This document shows positions 18,411 to 27,094 of a DNA stretch of 64,000 nucleotides, in pieces. The notes under the pieces were generated by a model. That model ran no database searches. It saw nothing but the letters and a program-made list of their open reading frames with translations, and had not been told where the DNA came from. The position numbers and the translations under genes are program-made. How positions within the stretch are numbered: position 1 is the stretch's first letter; every line of letters begins with the position of its first letter. The stretch comes from F23-D06 sp045600905 (GTDB lineage: Bacteria; Bacteroidota; Bacteroidia; Bacteroidales; WCHB1-69). The stretch covers positions 62,001 through 126,000 of the forward strand of contig JAZRYT010000189.1 in assembly GCA_045600905.1 (NCBI GenBank). The letters run 5' to 3'.

Positions 18411-19394
18411 CTATTTTTTCAAAGCTTCCATCACCATTCTGGTATAGAAATCCTTGATATCAAAACCATTGTATTTCACCTGTTCTGGAACGATGCTTAA
18501 CGCGGTTTGTCCCGGAATAGTATTCACTTCCAAGAAATAAGGAATTCCGTCATCTTCAGAGAGGATGAAATCCACACGGACCACGCCGCGGCAGTCGAGC
18601 TGTTTGAAAATCATCTGCGCATACTTACGCACAATTTGTTCGTCTTCAGCGGAAATGGCGGCAGGTGTCAGCAGTTTGTGGCCGACAGCCGTATATTTCG
18701 CATCATAATCGTAAAATTCGTTGGTGGCCACGACTTCCGTGACGGCCAGCACGCGGACATCGCCATAAACGGAAGTCACACCGCAAGTCAATTCGCGGCC
18801 GCGCACGAATTTTTCAACCATCAGCTGGTTGTCATATTTGAAGGCTTCTGCAAAAGCACCTGTCAGTTCTTCCCTGCCATGCACTTTGGTAACGCCGACA
18901 CTGGAACCGGAGTTACAGGATTTTACGAAACAGGGATAGCCACAGACGCTCTCAATCTTCTCATAATCAATTTCTTCTGTATCATAAAAATGCAAAGACG
19001 GAGAGATGGGCAATCCGATATTGGCGACCGCCTGATTGCAAAAATACTTGTTAAACGTCAAAGCAGAGCTGAAGCTGCCACAACCCGTATAGGGCTGTTT
19101 TATCATTTCAAAATAGCTTTGCAACTTCCCGTTTTCACCTGGTGTGCCGTGAATGGCAATAAAAGCGACATCGAATTTTATGGTATTTCCCTTCACATTG
19201 AGGGTGAAATCATTCTTGTCTATGGAATACTTGTTTCCTTCCTCATCCGTATAGCTCCAATCCGCTCCTTTGAAATGGACAAGGTATGAATTAAACTTTT
19301 CATTATCAAGCTGATGCATAATATTATCAGCCGTTTTGAGGGATATTTCGTATTCACCGGAGTCCCCGCCGGCAATCACAGCGACATTATACAT
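18411..19394 (-). CDS. ddl: D-alanine--D-alanine ligase
   Basis: 327 residues, ATP-grasp fold. Visible are the N-terminal GGDSGEYEISLKTA, IHGTPGENGKLQSYFE for substrate binding, GSSVGVTKVH in the flexible ATP loop, and the C-terminal RVDFILSEDDGIPYFLEVNT metal-binding segment. It joins two D-Ala for the peptidoglycan stem; the next enzyme that uses the product, MurF, is encoded here at 55210. First gene of a probable operon with two LysM proteins, an M23 peptidase and an OppA-like lipoprotein; a -7 box lies upstream at 19418. Confidence 0.95.
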   Translation of the reverse strand: MYNVAVIAGGDSGEYEISLKTADNIMHQLDNEKFNSYLVHFKGADWSYTDEEGNKYSIDKNDFTLNVKGNTIKFDVAFIAIHGTPGENGKLQSYFEMIKQPYTGCGSFSSALTFNKYFCNQAVANIGLPISPSLHFYDTEEIDYEKIESVCGYPCFVKSCNSGSSVGVTKVHGREELTGAFAEAFKYDNQLMVEKFVRGRELTCGVTSVYGDVRVLAVTEVVATNEFYDYDAKYTAVGHKLLTPAAISAEDEQIVRKYAQMIFKQLDCRGVVRVDFILSEDDGIPYFLEVNTIPGQTALSIVPEQVKYNGFDIKDFYTRMVMEALKK

Positions 19395-19417
19395 AATACA
19401 TTAAATATTAAAACGCG

Positions 19418-19449
19418 CAAAAATACCCTTTCGATTTCAAGATGTCAAG
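19418..19449 (-). promoter_or_regulatory. Promoter of the ddl wall operon
   Basis: The -7 box is TATTTTTG (19418-19425) on the minus strand, followed by CGCG. A CTTG at 19446-19449, 20 nt upstream, is a 3-of-4 match to the -33 TTTG box. Confidence 0.6.
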
Positions 19450-19492
19450 AAGAAGAATTTCGTTTTTTAAACACTTCTTTGTGTATAAAAAA

Positions 19493-21322
19493 CTACTGTT
19501 GAATGGTATGGAAATGATAGTATTCGCCTTTCAGCGACAACAGTTCGTCGTGGCTGCCCATTTCGACGATTCTTCCGTCACGTACGAAAAGAATCGTATC
19601 GGCGAACCGGATGGTGCTGAGTCGGTGCGCGATAATGACCGCCGTATGTTCTTTGACAAACGGCATTAAAGCTTCTTGGAAAAGATATTCGGACTCATTG
19701 TCCAAAGCCGAGGTAGCTTCATCCAGAATAAGGACTTCCGGTTTGCGCAACAACGCGCGGGCGATGCTCAATCGCTGGCGTTGGCCGCCGGACAAACGCA
19801 TTCCGCGGTCGCCGATCACCGTTTGGTAACCGTTTTCCATTTCCATAATAAACTGATGGGCCTGGGCGGTCTTGGCTGCCGCATAGACCTGCTCTTCCGT
19901 CACATCCGGCATTCCGAACACAATATTATTATAGACCGTATCATTAAACAGGATCACATCCTGACTGACGATTCCGAACAACGCGCGCAAGTCTGAAATA
20001 CGATACTGCCGATTGGGGATTCCGTCAATCAAAATGTTCCCGAACCGGATGTCGTAAAAGCGCGGCAGCAAATCCACCAGCGTAGATTTTCCGCTTCCAG
20101 ACGGGCCCACAATCGCGATGGTCTGCCCGCGCCGCAAAGTGAAACTAAGATGATGCAGGATATCGCATTCTTCGGCATTGGATTTCTCACTATAAGAAAA
20201 CGACACGTCCTGATATTCAATTTTGTCCTTCAACTCCGTAATGGATATAGGATGTTCGCACTCCAAGATTTTTTCATCCGCATCAATGATTTCATACACG
20301 CGTGCGGCGGCTGTCATACCCTTCTGCATCGTATAGAAGGTGGAGACCAGTGATTTAGCCGGCACAATGGCACGCGCAAAGACCACAAAGAAAAGCATAA
20401 ACAGCGGGCCCTTCCCCACAGAAAGCGACGGATACAGGACCAGACCGATTACGGTAATCAACAAGAGGGAAAACACGCATAGGAATTCCACCAAAGGCCC
20501 GCCCAGCTCATTGATTCTAAACACCTTCTTATTAGCACGATAAAACTGGGAATTCTGTTTTTCGAATTTTTCGTAAGTATGCTCGATAGCGCCGTAACCT
20601 TTGATGACACGCAATCCGCCGATGGCCTCCTCAAAGAGCGAGCTCATCTGTCCGAGCAGCTGCTGTGATTTGAGCGAGTACAATTTGATTCGTTTTCCAA
20701 TATTAGCCAGAAGAAAACCCATAAGTGGGAAAATAACCAAAGATATCAAAGTCAACTTGACACTTATGGCGAACATTGCGATAATATAGACGATGATCAT
20801 AAACGGGTCGCGGCAGAGAGTCTGCAAAGCGGAGAACACCGTCCATTCGACCTCTTGCACGTCAGCGCCTATACGGCTGATGATATCTCCTTTTCGTTGT
20901 TCTGAAAAGAATGACAGCGGAAGAACCAACAGTCTGTGGTACATATCATTACGCAGGTCCTTCATAATACCCGAACGGATAGGGGCCAGAAGATACTGTC
21001 CGGCATAGCGGAAGAAATTAGACAGGAAGGAGAGCACCACCATCACGCCTGCGATATAAAACAACGCAGACACCTTGCCGAAGCGAAGGATTACCAGCCC
21101 CATATAGTAATAGAAAAGGTCAATCACATATCTGGCGGAAAGGGAAAAGACGGGACGTACGGCAACCTGCTGCACCTGTTCAAACAAAACGGACAAAAAG
21201 GGGACAATCATGCCAAGTGTGAATACCGAACAAATGGCATACAAGACGTTAGCCACCAATGTCAAGGCGATAGACAGCTTATATTGAGGAAGATAGCCTA
21301 ATAAACGTTTAAACAGTTTCAT
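19493..21322 (-). CDS. MsbA-like ABC transporter, fused permease and ATPase
   Basis: 609 residues from the ATG at 21322 (MKLFKRLLGYLPQYK); an upstream in-frame extension would cross the divergent promoter region and is rejected. Six membrane segments fill the first ~330 residues. The ATPase domain has Walker A GPSGSGKSTLVD, signature LSGGQRQRLSIARALL, Walker B LILDEATSALD and the switch His in IIAHRLSTI. Family role: homodimeric exporter flipping lipid A-core or other lipids across the inner membrane. It is transcribed divergently from ftsX and apart from ddl (98-nt gap that holds the ddl promoter). Confidence 0.9.
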   Translation of the reverse strand: MKLFKRLLGYLPQYKLSIALTLVANVLYAICSVFTLGMIVPFLSVLFEQVQQVAVRPVFSLSARYVIDLFYYYMGLVILRFGKVSALFYIAGVMVVLSFLSNFFRYAGQYLLAPIRSGIMKDLRNDMYHRLLVLPLSFFSEQRKGDIISRIGADVQEVEWTVFSALQTLCRDPFMIIVYIIAMFAISVKLTLISLVIFPLMGFLLANIGKRIKLYSLKSQQLLGQMSSLFEEAIGGLRVIKGYGAIEHTYEKFEKQNSQFYRANKKVFRINELGGPLVEFLCVFSLLLITVIGLVLYPSLSVGKGPLFMLFFVVFARAIVPAKSLVSTFYTMQKGMTAAARVYEIIDADEKILECEHPISITELKDKIEYQDVSFSYSEKSNAEECDILHHLSFTLRRGQTIAIVGPSGSGKSTLVDLLPRFYDIRFGNILIDGIPNRQYRISDLRALFGIVSQDVILFNDTVYNNIVFGMPDVTEEQVYAAAKTAQAHQFIMEMENGYQTVIGDRGMRLSGGQRQRLSIARALLRKPEVLILDEATSALDNESEYLFQEALMPFVKEHTAVIIAHRLSTIRFADTILFVRDGRIVEMGSHDELLSLKGEYYHFHTIQQ

Positions 21323-21338
21323 CTTTATAAATGGGCGG

Positions 21339-21346
21339 CAAACATA
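21339..21346 (-). promoter_or_regulatory. -7 element of the MsbA-like gene
   Basis: TATGTTTG on the minus strand followed by CCGCCC, 17 nt before the ATG at 21322. No -33 box at standard spacing; the divergent ftsX promoter lies only ~22 nt away. Confidence 0.55.
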
Positions 21347-21368
21347 CATAAAAGTTTTGATTTTTTTG

Positions 21369-21376
21369 TATTTTTG
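21369..21376 (+). promoter_or_regulatory. -7 element of ftsX operon
   Basis: TATTTTTG on the plus strand followed by CCGCC, 24 nt before the ftsX ATG. It and the divergent box at 21339 share one ~77-nt intergenic region. Confidence 0.6.
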
Positions 21377-21399
21377 CCGCCTTTCAAAATAATGCATAT

Positions 21400-22284
21400 A
21401 TGGGGAAATATCCAGACTCAATAGATAGAATCACGAAAGCACGGCTGCGGTTGTCGGCATTCGGCTCCATCTTCAGCATAGCAATCACGATGTTGTTCAT
21501 CGGGATATTGGTGATTTTCGCTTTTTATTCTACCAAATTCATCCAGAACCTATCGCAAAAAATCGAGATGGAAGTGCTTTTTTACTCCGAAGTCAAAGAA
21601 GCAGACATCATCGCATTGGAGCAACAGATTAAGCTCAAACCATACATTGCCGCTTCAAGAGTCTCTTCCAGAGAGGACAACACCAAGAACGCCATCGAAA
21701 TTGTCGGCAGTGACTTCACCGAAATCATCGACAATCCGATTAACGCGTCCATCATCATCAGCGTCGCTCCGGCCTACGCCAATTCCGACTCTTTGGACAA
21801 GATATCAAAAGAGCTGAAGAAAAACGAAATCGTACAGGATGTTGACTATCCAAAGCCCATAGTCACTTCCGTCAGCAACAACTTCCACAAGATACAATGG
21901 TTTATTTTCGGCATCTGCGCTATTTTCATGCTGATTTCCATGTTGCTGATTGCCAACTGCATTCGTTTGAATATTTATGCCAAACGCTTTAACATCAAGA
22001 GTATGCTCCTAGTGGGCGCCACTCCGAAATTTGTCCGCAAACCATTTGTCAACAAGGGACTTGTCCAAGGCATTTGGGGCGGGATCATCGCCATCCTCAT
22101 ACTGGCCGTTCTTCTGCACATCGGCAACAAAACTTTCCCGAACTTCATCGACTTTTCCCAATTGCTGTACATCGCCATCATTTTGGCAGGGCTCCTGCTG
22201 TTCAGCATCCTGTTCACCGTCATCATATCCATTGTTTCAGTGAACCGATATATCAGAATCAAAGACGAAAGACTTTACTTATAA
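21400..22284 (+). CDS. ftsX: Cell division protein FtsX, permease-like
   Basis: 294 residues with one N-terminal membrane segment (IAITMLFIGILVIFAFYST), an extracytoplasmic domain of about 120 residues, and three C-terminal membrane segments, the FtsX/MacB permease layout. Family role: with the ATPase FtsE, controls peptidoglycan hydrolases at the division site; FtsE is not in this window. It opens a plus-strand run (ftsX, DUF3098, uppP, truB) with 14-, 3- and -1-nt spacings, an order seen often in Bacteroidota. The -7 box is at 21369. Confidence 0.9.
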   Translation: MGKYPDSIDRITKARLRLSAFGSIFSIAITMLFIGILVIFAFYSTKFIQNLSQKIEMEVLFYSEVKEADIIALEQQIKLKPYIAASRVSSREDNTKNAIEIVGSDFTEIIDNPINASIIISVAPAYANSDSLDKISKELKKNEIVQDVDYPKPIVTSVSNNFHKIQWFIFGICAIFMLISMLLIANCIRLNIYAKRFNIKSMLLVGATPKFVRKPFVNKGLVQGIWGGIIAILILAVLLHIGNKTFPNFIDFSQLLYIAIILAGLLLFSILFTVIISIVSVNRYIRIKDERLYL

Positions 22285-22298
22285 ATCATCAATAAAAA

Positions 22299-22610
22299 AT
22301 GGCAACAACATTTTCCACCAAAAAATTCGACAAAAACAATAACAAACAAGAGGTGAAACGCGCCCCGTTGTTTCGCAAGATGAACTACATCCTGATGGGT
22401 GTCGGTCTTTTAGTGCTCATCATCGGTTATTTATGCCTCAGAGGCGGTGCCGTTTCCGATCCGAACACTTTTGACGGCAAAATCTTCGACGCACGCCGCA
22501 TCAACGTGGCGCCCATCCTGATGTTCCTCGGCCTCGTCATCGAAGTCGTCGCCATTATGTGGCATCCCCGCGCCAAAAAGAATTCCGAAGAAACTCCCGC
22601 AGAAGCTTAA
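22299..22610 (+). CDS. DUF3098 small membrane protein
   Basis: 103 residues, two membrane segments (ILMGVGLLVLIIGYLCL and APILMFLGLVIEVVAIMW) around a short loop containing FDARRI, and a charged C-terminus. It matches the DUF3098 family, found between ftsX and uppP in Bacteroidota. Function unknown; its fixed place next to ftsX and uppP suggests a part in division or wall precursor recycling (inference). Confidence 0.85.
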   Translation: MATTFSTKKFDKNNNKQEVKRAPLFRKMNYILMGVGLLVLIIGYLCLRGGAVSDPNTFDGKIFDARRINVAPILMFLGLVIEVVAIMWHPRAKKNSEETPAEA

Positions 22611-22613
22611 TCT

Positions 22614-23435
22614 ATGAGTTGGCTGGAATCACTTTTACTCGGCATCATTCAGGGACTGACCGAGTTTTTGCCCGTGAGCAGTAGCGGACATCTTACTATC
22701 TTGTCCAACCTTTTCGGTCTGTCAGGAGAGGAAAATCTAACAACCACTGTCGTACTGCACATAGCCACCGTGCTCAGCACACTATTCATCCTTTGGAAAG
22801 AAATCGTCTGGATTTTCAAAGACATATTTTCCAAACAGGATTGGAAAACATACGAAGGTCTGAACGAAGGCACCAAATTTGCCATCAACATTCTCATTTC
22901 TATGATTCCTGTGGCTGTCGTCGGCTTTCTTTTCAAAGACAAGGTTGAAGAAATCTTCGGCTCCGGTCTGTTGATCGTAGGCATTATGCTTCTCGTCACA
23001 GCCACCCTGCTGACCTTCTCCTATTTTGCCAAACCACGTCCTAAGGAAAACATCTCCAAGCTACACGCGTTCATCATCGGAGTTGGACAGGCAATCGCCG
23101 TATTACCGGGTCTATCCCGTTCCGGAACAACCATTGCCACAGGTCTTCTGTTAGGCAACAAAAAAGAGAAGCTGGCCCAATTCTCCTTTTTGATGGTCAT
23201 ACCGCCCGTCATTGGAGAAGCCCTGCTGGACGTTATGGATATCGCAGAAGTCGGTTTCGACACGGCTATGAACGGGATATCCGCATTTTCCCTTCTCGTC
23301 GGATTCCTGGCCGCCTTCATCACCGGCTGCTTCGCCTGCAAATGGATGATTAACATCGTGAAGAAAGGCAAACTCATCTGGTTCGCCGTCTATTGCGCCA
23401 TTGTCGGACTTATCGCTATAATTTTCGGAGCCTAA
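22614..23435 (+). CDS. uppP: Undecaprenyl-diphosphate phosphatase
   Basis: 273 residues, polytopic membrane protein of the BacA/UppP type. The two conserved active-site segments are present: GLTEFLPVSSSGHL near residue 15-28 and LPGLSRSGTTIATGLLLG near 160-177. It removes a phosphate from undecaprenyl diphosphate so the carrier can be reused for peptidoglycan and O-antigen synthesis. The stop codon overlaps the truB start (TAATG), so the two are probably translationally coupled. Confidence 0.96.
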   Translation: MSWLESLLLGIIQGLTEFLPVSSSGHLTILSNLFGLSGEENLTTTVVLHIATVLSTLFILWKEIVWIFKDIFSKQDWKTYEGLNEGTKFAINILISMIPVAVVGFLFKDKVEEIFGSGLLIVGIMLLVTATLLTFSYFAKPRPKENISKLHAFIIGVGQAIAVLPGLSRSGTTIATGLLLGNKKEKLAQFSFLMVIPPVIGEALLDVMDIAEVGFDTAMNGISAFSLLVGFLAAFITGCFACKWMINIVKKGKLIWFAVYCAIVGLIAIIFGA

Positions 23436-24142
23436 TGAGAAACAAACTCGTCCATCAGACCACCTTCACCCTTCCCGAGTTCGAAGTGAACCCGGAATGT
23501 GATGTGCTGCTCTTTGACAAGCCTTATAGATGCACATCTTTTGACATTGTCGGCAAAGTGCGGCACATCGTCCAAAAACAGGTCGGCCACAAAGTGAAGG
23601 TCGGGCACGCCGGCACATTAGATCCTTTGGCCACGGGTCTGCTCATCATCTGCGTGGGAAAGATGACCAAACAGATAGACACCATCCAAGCCGAGAGCAA
23701 AGAATATACGGGAACTTTCAAATTAGGGGCCACTACGCCGAGCTATGATTTGGAACATCCCATAGACCAAGAATATCCATACGATCATATCACCCGACAG
23801 CTGGCTGAAGAGACGGCGAAAAGCTTTATCGGCAATATCCAGCAACGGCCGCCATTGTTTTCCGCAGTCAATTTGGATGGGCGCCGTGCTTACGAATTGG
23901 CACGCGAAGGAGAGGATGTGAAGCTCGCCCCCAAGAGCATCACTATCTACGACTTTGAGCTACCGCGTTTCGAGTTGCCGGAAATAGACTTCCGCATACG
24001 TTGTTCCAAAGGGACCTACATCCGCGCCATCGCGCGCGATTTTGGCGAAGCACTTCAGAGTGGTGCCCATTTGACCGCCTTGCGCCGCACCCGCATAGGG
24101 GATTATGACGTCGAGAACGCCATACGGCCAATAATACTGTAA
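23435..24142 (+). CDS. truB: tRNA pseudouridine(55) synthase
   Basis: 235 residues from the ATG at 23435, which overlaps the uppP stop by one base; an in-frame extension into uppP is rejected. Motif GHAGTLDPLATG holds catalytic Asp63, followed by ESKEYTGTFKLG and, near the end, RCSKGTYIRAIARDFG. It makes pseudouridine 55 in the T-loop of tRNAs. Last gene of the ftsX run; no terminator hairpin is evident after it. Confidence 0.95.
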   Translation: MRNKLVHQTTFTLPEFEVNPECDVLLFDKPYRCTSFDIVGKVRHIVQKQVGHKVKVGHAGTLDPLATGLLIICVGKMTKQIDTIQAESKEYTGTFKLGATTPSYDLEHPIDQEYPYDHITRQLAEETAKSFIGNIQQRPPLFSAVNLDGRRAYELAREGEDVKLAPKSITIYDFELPRFELPEIDFRIRCSKGTYIRAIARDFGEALQSGAHLTALRRTRIGDYDVENAIRPIIL

Positions 24143-24205
24143 AATATTAAATATCATATAGTTGGCATTTTTTATCGTATGTGAAAAAATAAATTTTCAT
24201 AACGG

Positions 24206-24236
24206 CTTGAATTATATGGAAAAAAGTGTATTTTTG
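24206..24236 (+). promoter_or_regulatory. Promoter of rpmE2
   Basis: CTTG (24206-24209), exactly 19 nt, then TATTTTTG (24229-24236) followed by CGC. This is the best spaced -33/-7 pair in the window; the leader would be about 30 nt. Confidence 0.7.
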
Positions 24237-24273
24237 CGCTCCAATTTTTAGACAACAAAAAATCAAGAATAAA

Positions 24274-24543
24274 ATGAAAAAAGGTATCCATCCAAAAGAG
24301 TATAGAACGGTTGTATTTAAGGATATGTCAAACGATTACGCTTTCTTGACAAAGTCCACCGTTAGTACAAAAGACACGATTCAATGGGAAGACGGAAATG
24401 AATATCCGCTTGTAAAATTAGAAATTTCTAACACATCTCACCCTTTCTTTACAGGTAAGATGAAACTTGTTGACACCGCAGGTCGTGTTGATAAGTTCCG
24501 TAACAAGTATGCTCGCCATCTTGACGCAAACAAATCTAAATAA
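24274..24543 (+). CDS. rpmE2: 50S ribosomal protein L31, type B
   Basis: 89 residues from the ATG at 24274 (MKKGIHPKEYRTVVFKDMS). The start upstream with a GTG would overlap the promoter and is rejected. It lacks the CxxC zinc cysteines of type A L31, which defines the zinc-independent type B form. It ends in a clear intrinsic terminator. Single-gene unit between truB and lon. Confidence 0.96.
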   Translation: MKKGIHPKEYRTVVFKDMSNDYAFLTKSTVSTKDTIQWEDGNEYPLVKLEISNTSHPFFTGKMKLVDTAGRVDKFRNKYARHLDANKSK

Positions 24544-24557
24544 TCCATAATATTTTG

Positions 24558-24565
24558 TACTTTTG
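24558..24565 (+). promoter_or_regulatory. -7 element of lon, abutting the rpmE2 terminator
   Basis: TACTTTTG on the plus strand, ending one base before the terminator stem at 24566. A start site ~5-8 nt downstream would fall inside the left arm of that stem. No -33 box at standard spacing. Confidence 0.5.
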
Positions 24566-24604
24566 CTGACCTTTTTTGTTACCCAAAAAAGGTCAGTTTT
24601 TTTT
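24566..24604 (+). terminator. Intrinsic terminator of rpmE2
   Basis: Perfect 12-bp stem CTGACCTTTTTT (24566-24577) / AAAAAAGGTCAG (24585-24596), 7-nt loop, then eight T. It is placed 22 nt after the rpmE2 stop and 17 nt before the lon ATG. Confidence 0.9.
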
Positions 24605-24621
24605 ATATTAACGTACTATTT

Positions 24622-27039
24622 ATGAAAGAATTATCGCTGCTAGACGATTTCATCAACAACGAATCCAACTTCATTCCATTGTTTTCTTCTGATGACGAAG
24701 AGAATCTCAGGAAAGTAGAAGTTCCTGAGGAAATCGCCCTCCTTCCACTACGAAACACCCTTCTTTTCCCCGGAATGGTTATTCCCATCAATGTAGGAAG
24801 AACTAAATCCATCAAGCTCGCCCAAGAATACTCTCGCACCAGCGAGCCCATCGGTGTTATCGCCCAACGCACGAATGAAGTGGAAGAGCCTACGGCCCAA
24901 GACCTCTACGAGGTTGGCACAATGGCGCATATCATCAAATATATCACCATGCCTGACGGCGGTGTCACCATCATTGTTCAAGGCATCAAAAGTTTCAGAC
25001 TCAAAGAAATAACCCAAACAGAGCCCTATTACAGATGTTCTATAGAGCCTTTTGAAACCAACGAGTTCGACCCTGCCATCGTCAACCACAAGAACTTCAA
25101 GGCACTGATATCCTCTATCCGGGATACCGCAACGCGGATGATAAAGTTATCACCCAATGTGCCCAAAGAAGCTTCCATCGCATTGAAGAACATTGAAAGC
25201 AACTCTTTCCTTCTCAATTTTCTGACTTCCAACTTGTCCGTGCCATTGGCAGACAAGCAATCAATTTTGGAAACGGAAGATGTTGTCACTCGCGCCAAAC
25301 AAGTGCTCAAATTGCTCCATCGCGATTTGCAAATGATTGAGCTTAAAAATCAAATCCAAGACAAGTCCAAGCAGGAGCTTGACAAGCAGCAGCGCGAATA
25401 TTTCCTCACCCAGCAAATGAAGACCATTCAGGAGGAGTTGGGTGGTTCACCTTCAGAGAAAGACTATCTTTCCTTGAAAGAACGCGCTGCCAAAAAGAAA
25501 TGGGATAAGGAAACCGCCAACCTTTTCAACAAAGAGTTGGACAAGCTTCAGAGGACCAATCCAATGGCGCCCGATTATTCCGTCCAGCTCAACTATTTGG
25601 AATTGCTCGTTGACCTGCCGTGGAACGAATATAGCACCGACAACTTCGATTTGCACAAAGCTCGCAAAGTATTGGACAAAGACCATTACGGACTGGACAA
25701 AGTGAAAGAGCGAATCATCGAATATTTGGCCGTACTCAAGCTGAAAGGGGATATGAAATCACCGATTCTCTGTTTGGCAGGTCCTCCGGGAGTGGGCAAA
25801 ACGTCTCTCGGCAAATCCGTTGCCGCCGCCCTCGGCCGCAAATACGTGCGCGTCTCTTTAGGCGGTCTTCGCGACGAATCTGAAATCCGCGGACACCGTA
25901 AGACCTACATCGGCGCTATGCCCGGACGCATCATCCAAAATATGCGCAAAGCAGGCTATGCCAACCCCGTATTCGTGCTTGACGAAATTGATAAAATTTC
26001 AGGAATGAACGTTCAAGGCGACCCTTCAGCAGCCTTGCTCGAAGTGATGGATCCCGAACAGAACAACGCTTTCTACGACAACTATTTGGAAACCGCCTTT
26101 GATCTTTCCCGCGTTCTATTTATTGCCACCGCCAACAACCTCAACAACGTACACCCCGCCCTGCTCGACCGTATGGAAATCATTGATATCGCTGGCTACC
26201 TGGCAGAAGAAAAATTGGAAATCGCCAAACATCATCTTGTTCCCAAACAACTGAAAGAAAACGGTCTGGACAAGAAGTTGCTCCAAATCCCAGAGAAAAC
26301 CATTGAAGCCGTCATCAACGATTACACCAGAGAATCCGGCGTACGCACACTTGAACGCACCATCGCGAAAATCATCCGCAAACGCGCCGCCCAATACGTA
26401 CAGGAAGGCTCCATTGATAAGAAAGTAAACCCCTGCGATTTGAAAGAGATTCTCGGTTCGCCCATCTTCCAACTGGAAAAGGCTTTCGACAACTCCGTAC
26501 CCGGTGTGGCCACCGGTTTGGCTTGGACCGCCGTAGGCGGAGAAATTCTCTTTGTAGAAGCGCTCACCAGTGCAGGAAAAGGCGAACTTACTATGACAGG
26601 CAGTCTTGGAGATGTAATGAAAGAATCTGCCACCATCGCGTACGAATTCCTCAAAGCCCACGCTGAAGACTTCGGCATCGATCCCGCTGTTTTTGAGAAA
26701 AAGAAAGTACATATCCACGTTCCTGAAGGAGCCACTCCAAAAGATGGCCCTTCCGCCGGCATTACGATTCTGACCGCCTTGATTTCCGCCTTCACCGGCA
26801 AGATACCGCGCGACAAAATCGCTATGACGGGCGAAATCACCTTGCGTGGAAAACTCCTCCCCGTAGGCGGCATTAAAGAGAAAATCCTCGCAGCCAAACG
26901 CAGCGGCATTTACGACATCGTAATGTGCGCCGACAATAAAAAAGACATCGACGACATCAAGGAGAACTTCATTGACGGAATGCATTTCCACTACTTCTCA
27001 ACTATGAAGGATGCCGTCAGCTTCAATTTCGGAAAATAA
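24622..27039 (+). CDS. lon: ATP-dependent Lon protease
   Basis: 805 residues, full length. The N-terminal substrate-binding domain (PLRNTLLFPGMVIPI) is followed by the AAA+ module with Walker A AGPPGVGKTSLGKS and GHRKTYIGAMPGRI, and the protease domain with GPSAGIT (catalytic Ser711) and Lys754 in GGIKEKILAAKR. It degrades misfolded and regulatory proteins in the cytoplasm, including antitoxins in other bacteria, which is relevant to the YafQ module at 51.6 kb. Transcription probably begins inside the preceding terminator hairpin. Confidence 0.97.
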   Translation: MKELSLLDDFINNESNFIPLFSSDDEENLRKVEVPEEIALLPLRNTLLFPGMVIPINVGRTKSIKLAQEYSRTSEPIGVIAQRTNEVEEPTAQDLYEVGTMAHIIKYITMPDGGVTIIVQGIKSFRLKEITQTEPYYRCSIEPFETNEFDPAIVNHKNFKALISSIRDTATRMIKLSPNVPKEASIALKNIESNSFLLNFLTSNLSVPLADKQSILETEDVVTRAKQVLKLLHRDLQMIELKNQIQDKSKQELDKQQREYFLTQQMKTIQEELGGSPSEKDYLSLKERAAKKKWDKETANLFNKELDKLQRTNPMAPDYSVQLNYLELLVDLPWNEYSTDNFDLHKARKVLDKDHYGLDKVKERIIEYLAVLKLKGDMKSPILCLAGPPGVGKTSLGKSVAAALGRKYVRVSLGGLRDESEIRGHRKTYIGAMPGRIIQNMRKAGYANPVFVLDEIDKISGMNVQGDPSAALLEVMDPEQNNAFYDNYLETAFDLSRVLFIATANNLNNVHPALLDRMEIIDIAGYLAEEKLEIAKHHLVPKQLKENGLDKKLLQIPEKTIEAVINDYTRESGVRTLERTIAKIIRKRAAQYVQEGSIDKKVNPCDLKEILGSPIFQLEKAFDNSVPGVATGLAWTAVGGEILFVEALTSAGKGELTMTGSLGDVMKESATIAYEFLKAHAEDFGIDPAVFEKKKVHIHVPEGATPKDGPSAGITILTALISAFTGKIPRDKIAMTGEITLRGKLLPVGGIKEKILAAKRSGIYDIVMCADNKKDIDDIKENFIDGMHFHYFSTMKDAVSFNFGK

Positions 27040-27045
27040 TCATAA

Positions 27046-27069
27046 TGGGACGCAACAAATTGCGTCCCA
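27046..27069 (+). other. Perfect 10-bp hairpin between lon and meaB
   Basis: TGGGACGCAA (27046-27055), loop CAAA, TTGCGTCCCA (27060-27069). No T-tract follows, so it may be a processing or stability element, or a weak terminator, rather than a full intrinsic terminator. Confidence 0.6.
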
Positions 27070-27094
27070 CAATATTAAAAATGTAAATCATCAA

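Noticed and set aside
21323..21421. Longer N-terminus of the MsbA-like protein
   Set aside because: It would overlap the divergent ftsX start and both promoters; the ATG at 21322 starts right before the first membrane segment.
26116..26991. Long open frame on the minus strand inside lon
   Set aside because: Antisense shadow of the Lon protease domain, rich in Phe/Gly with no motif.
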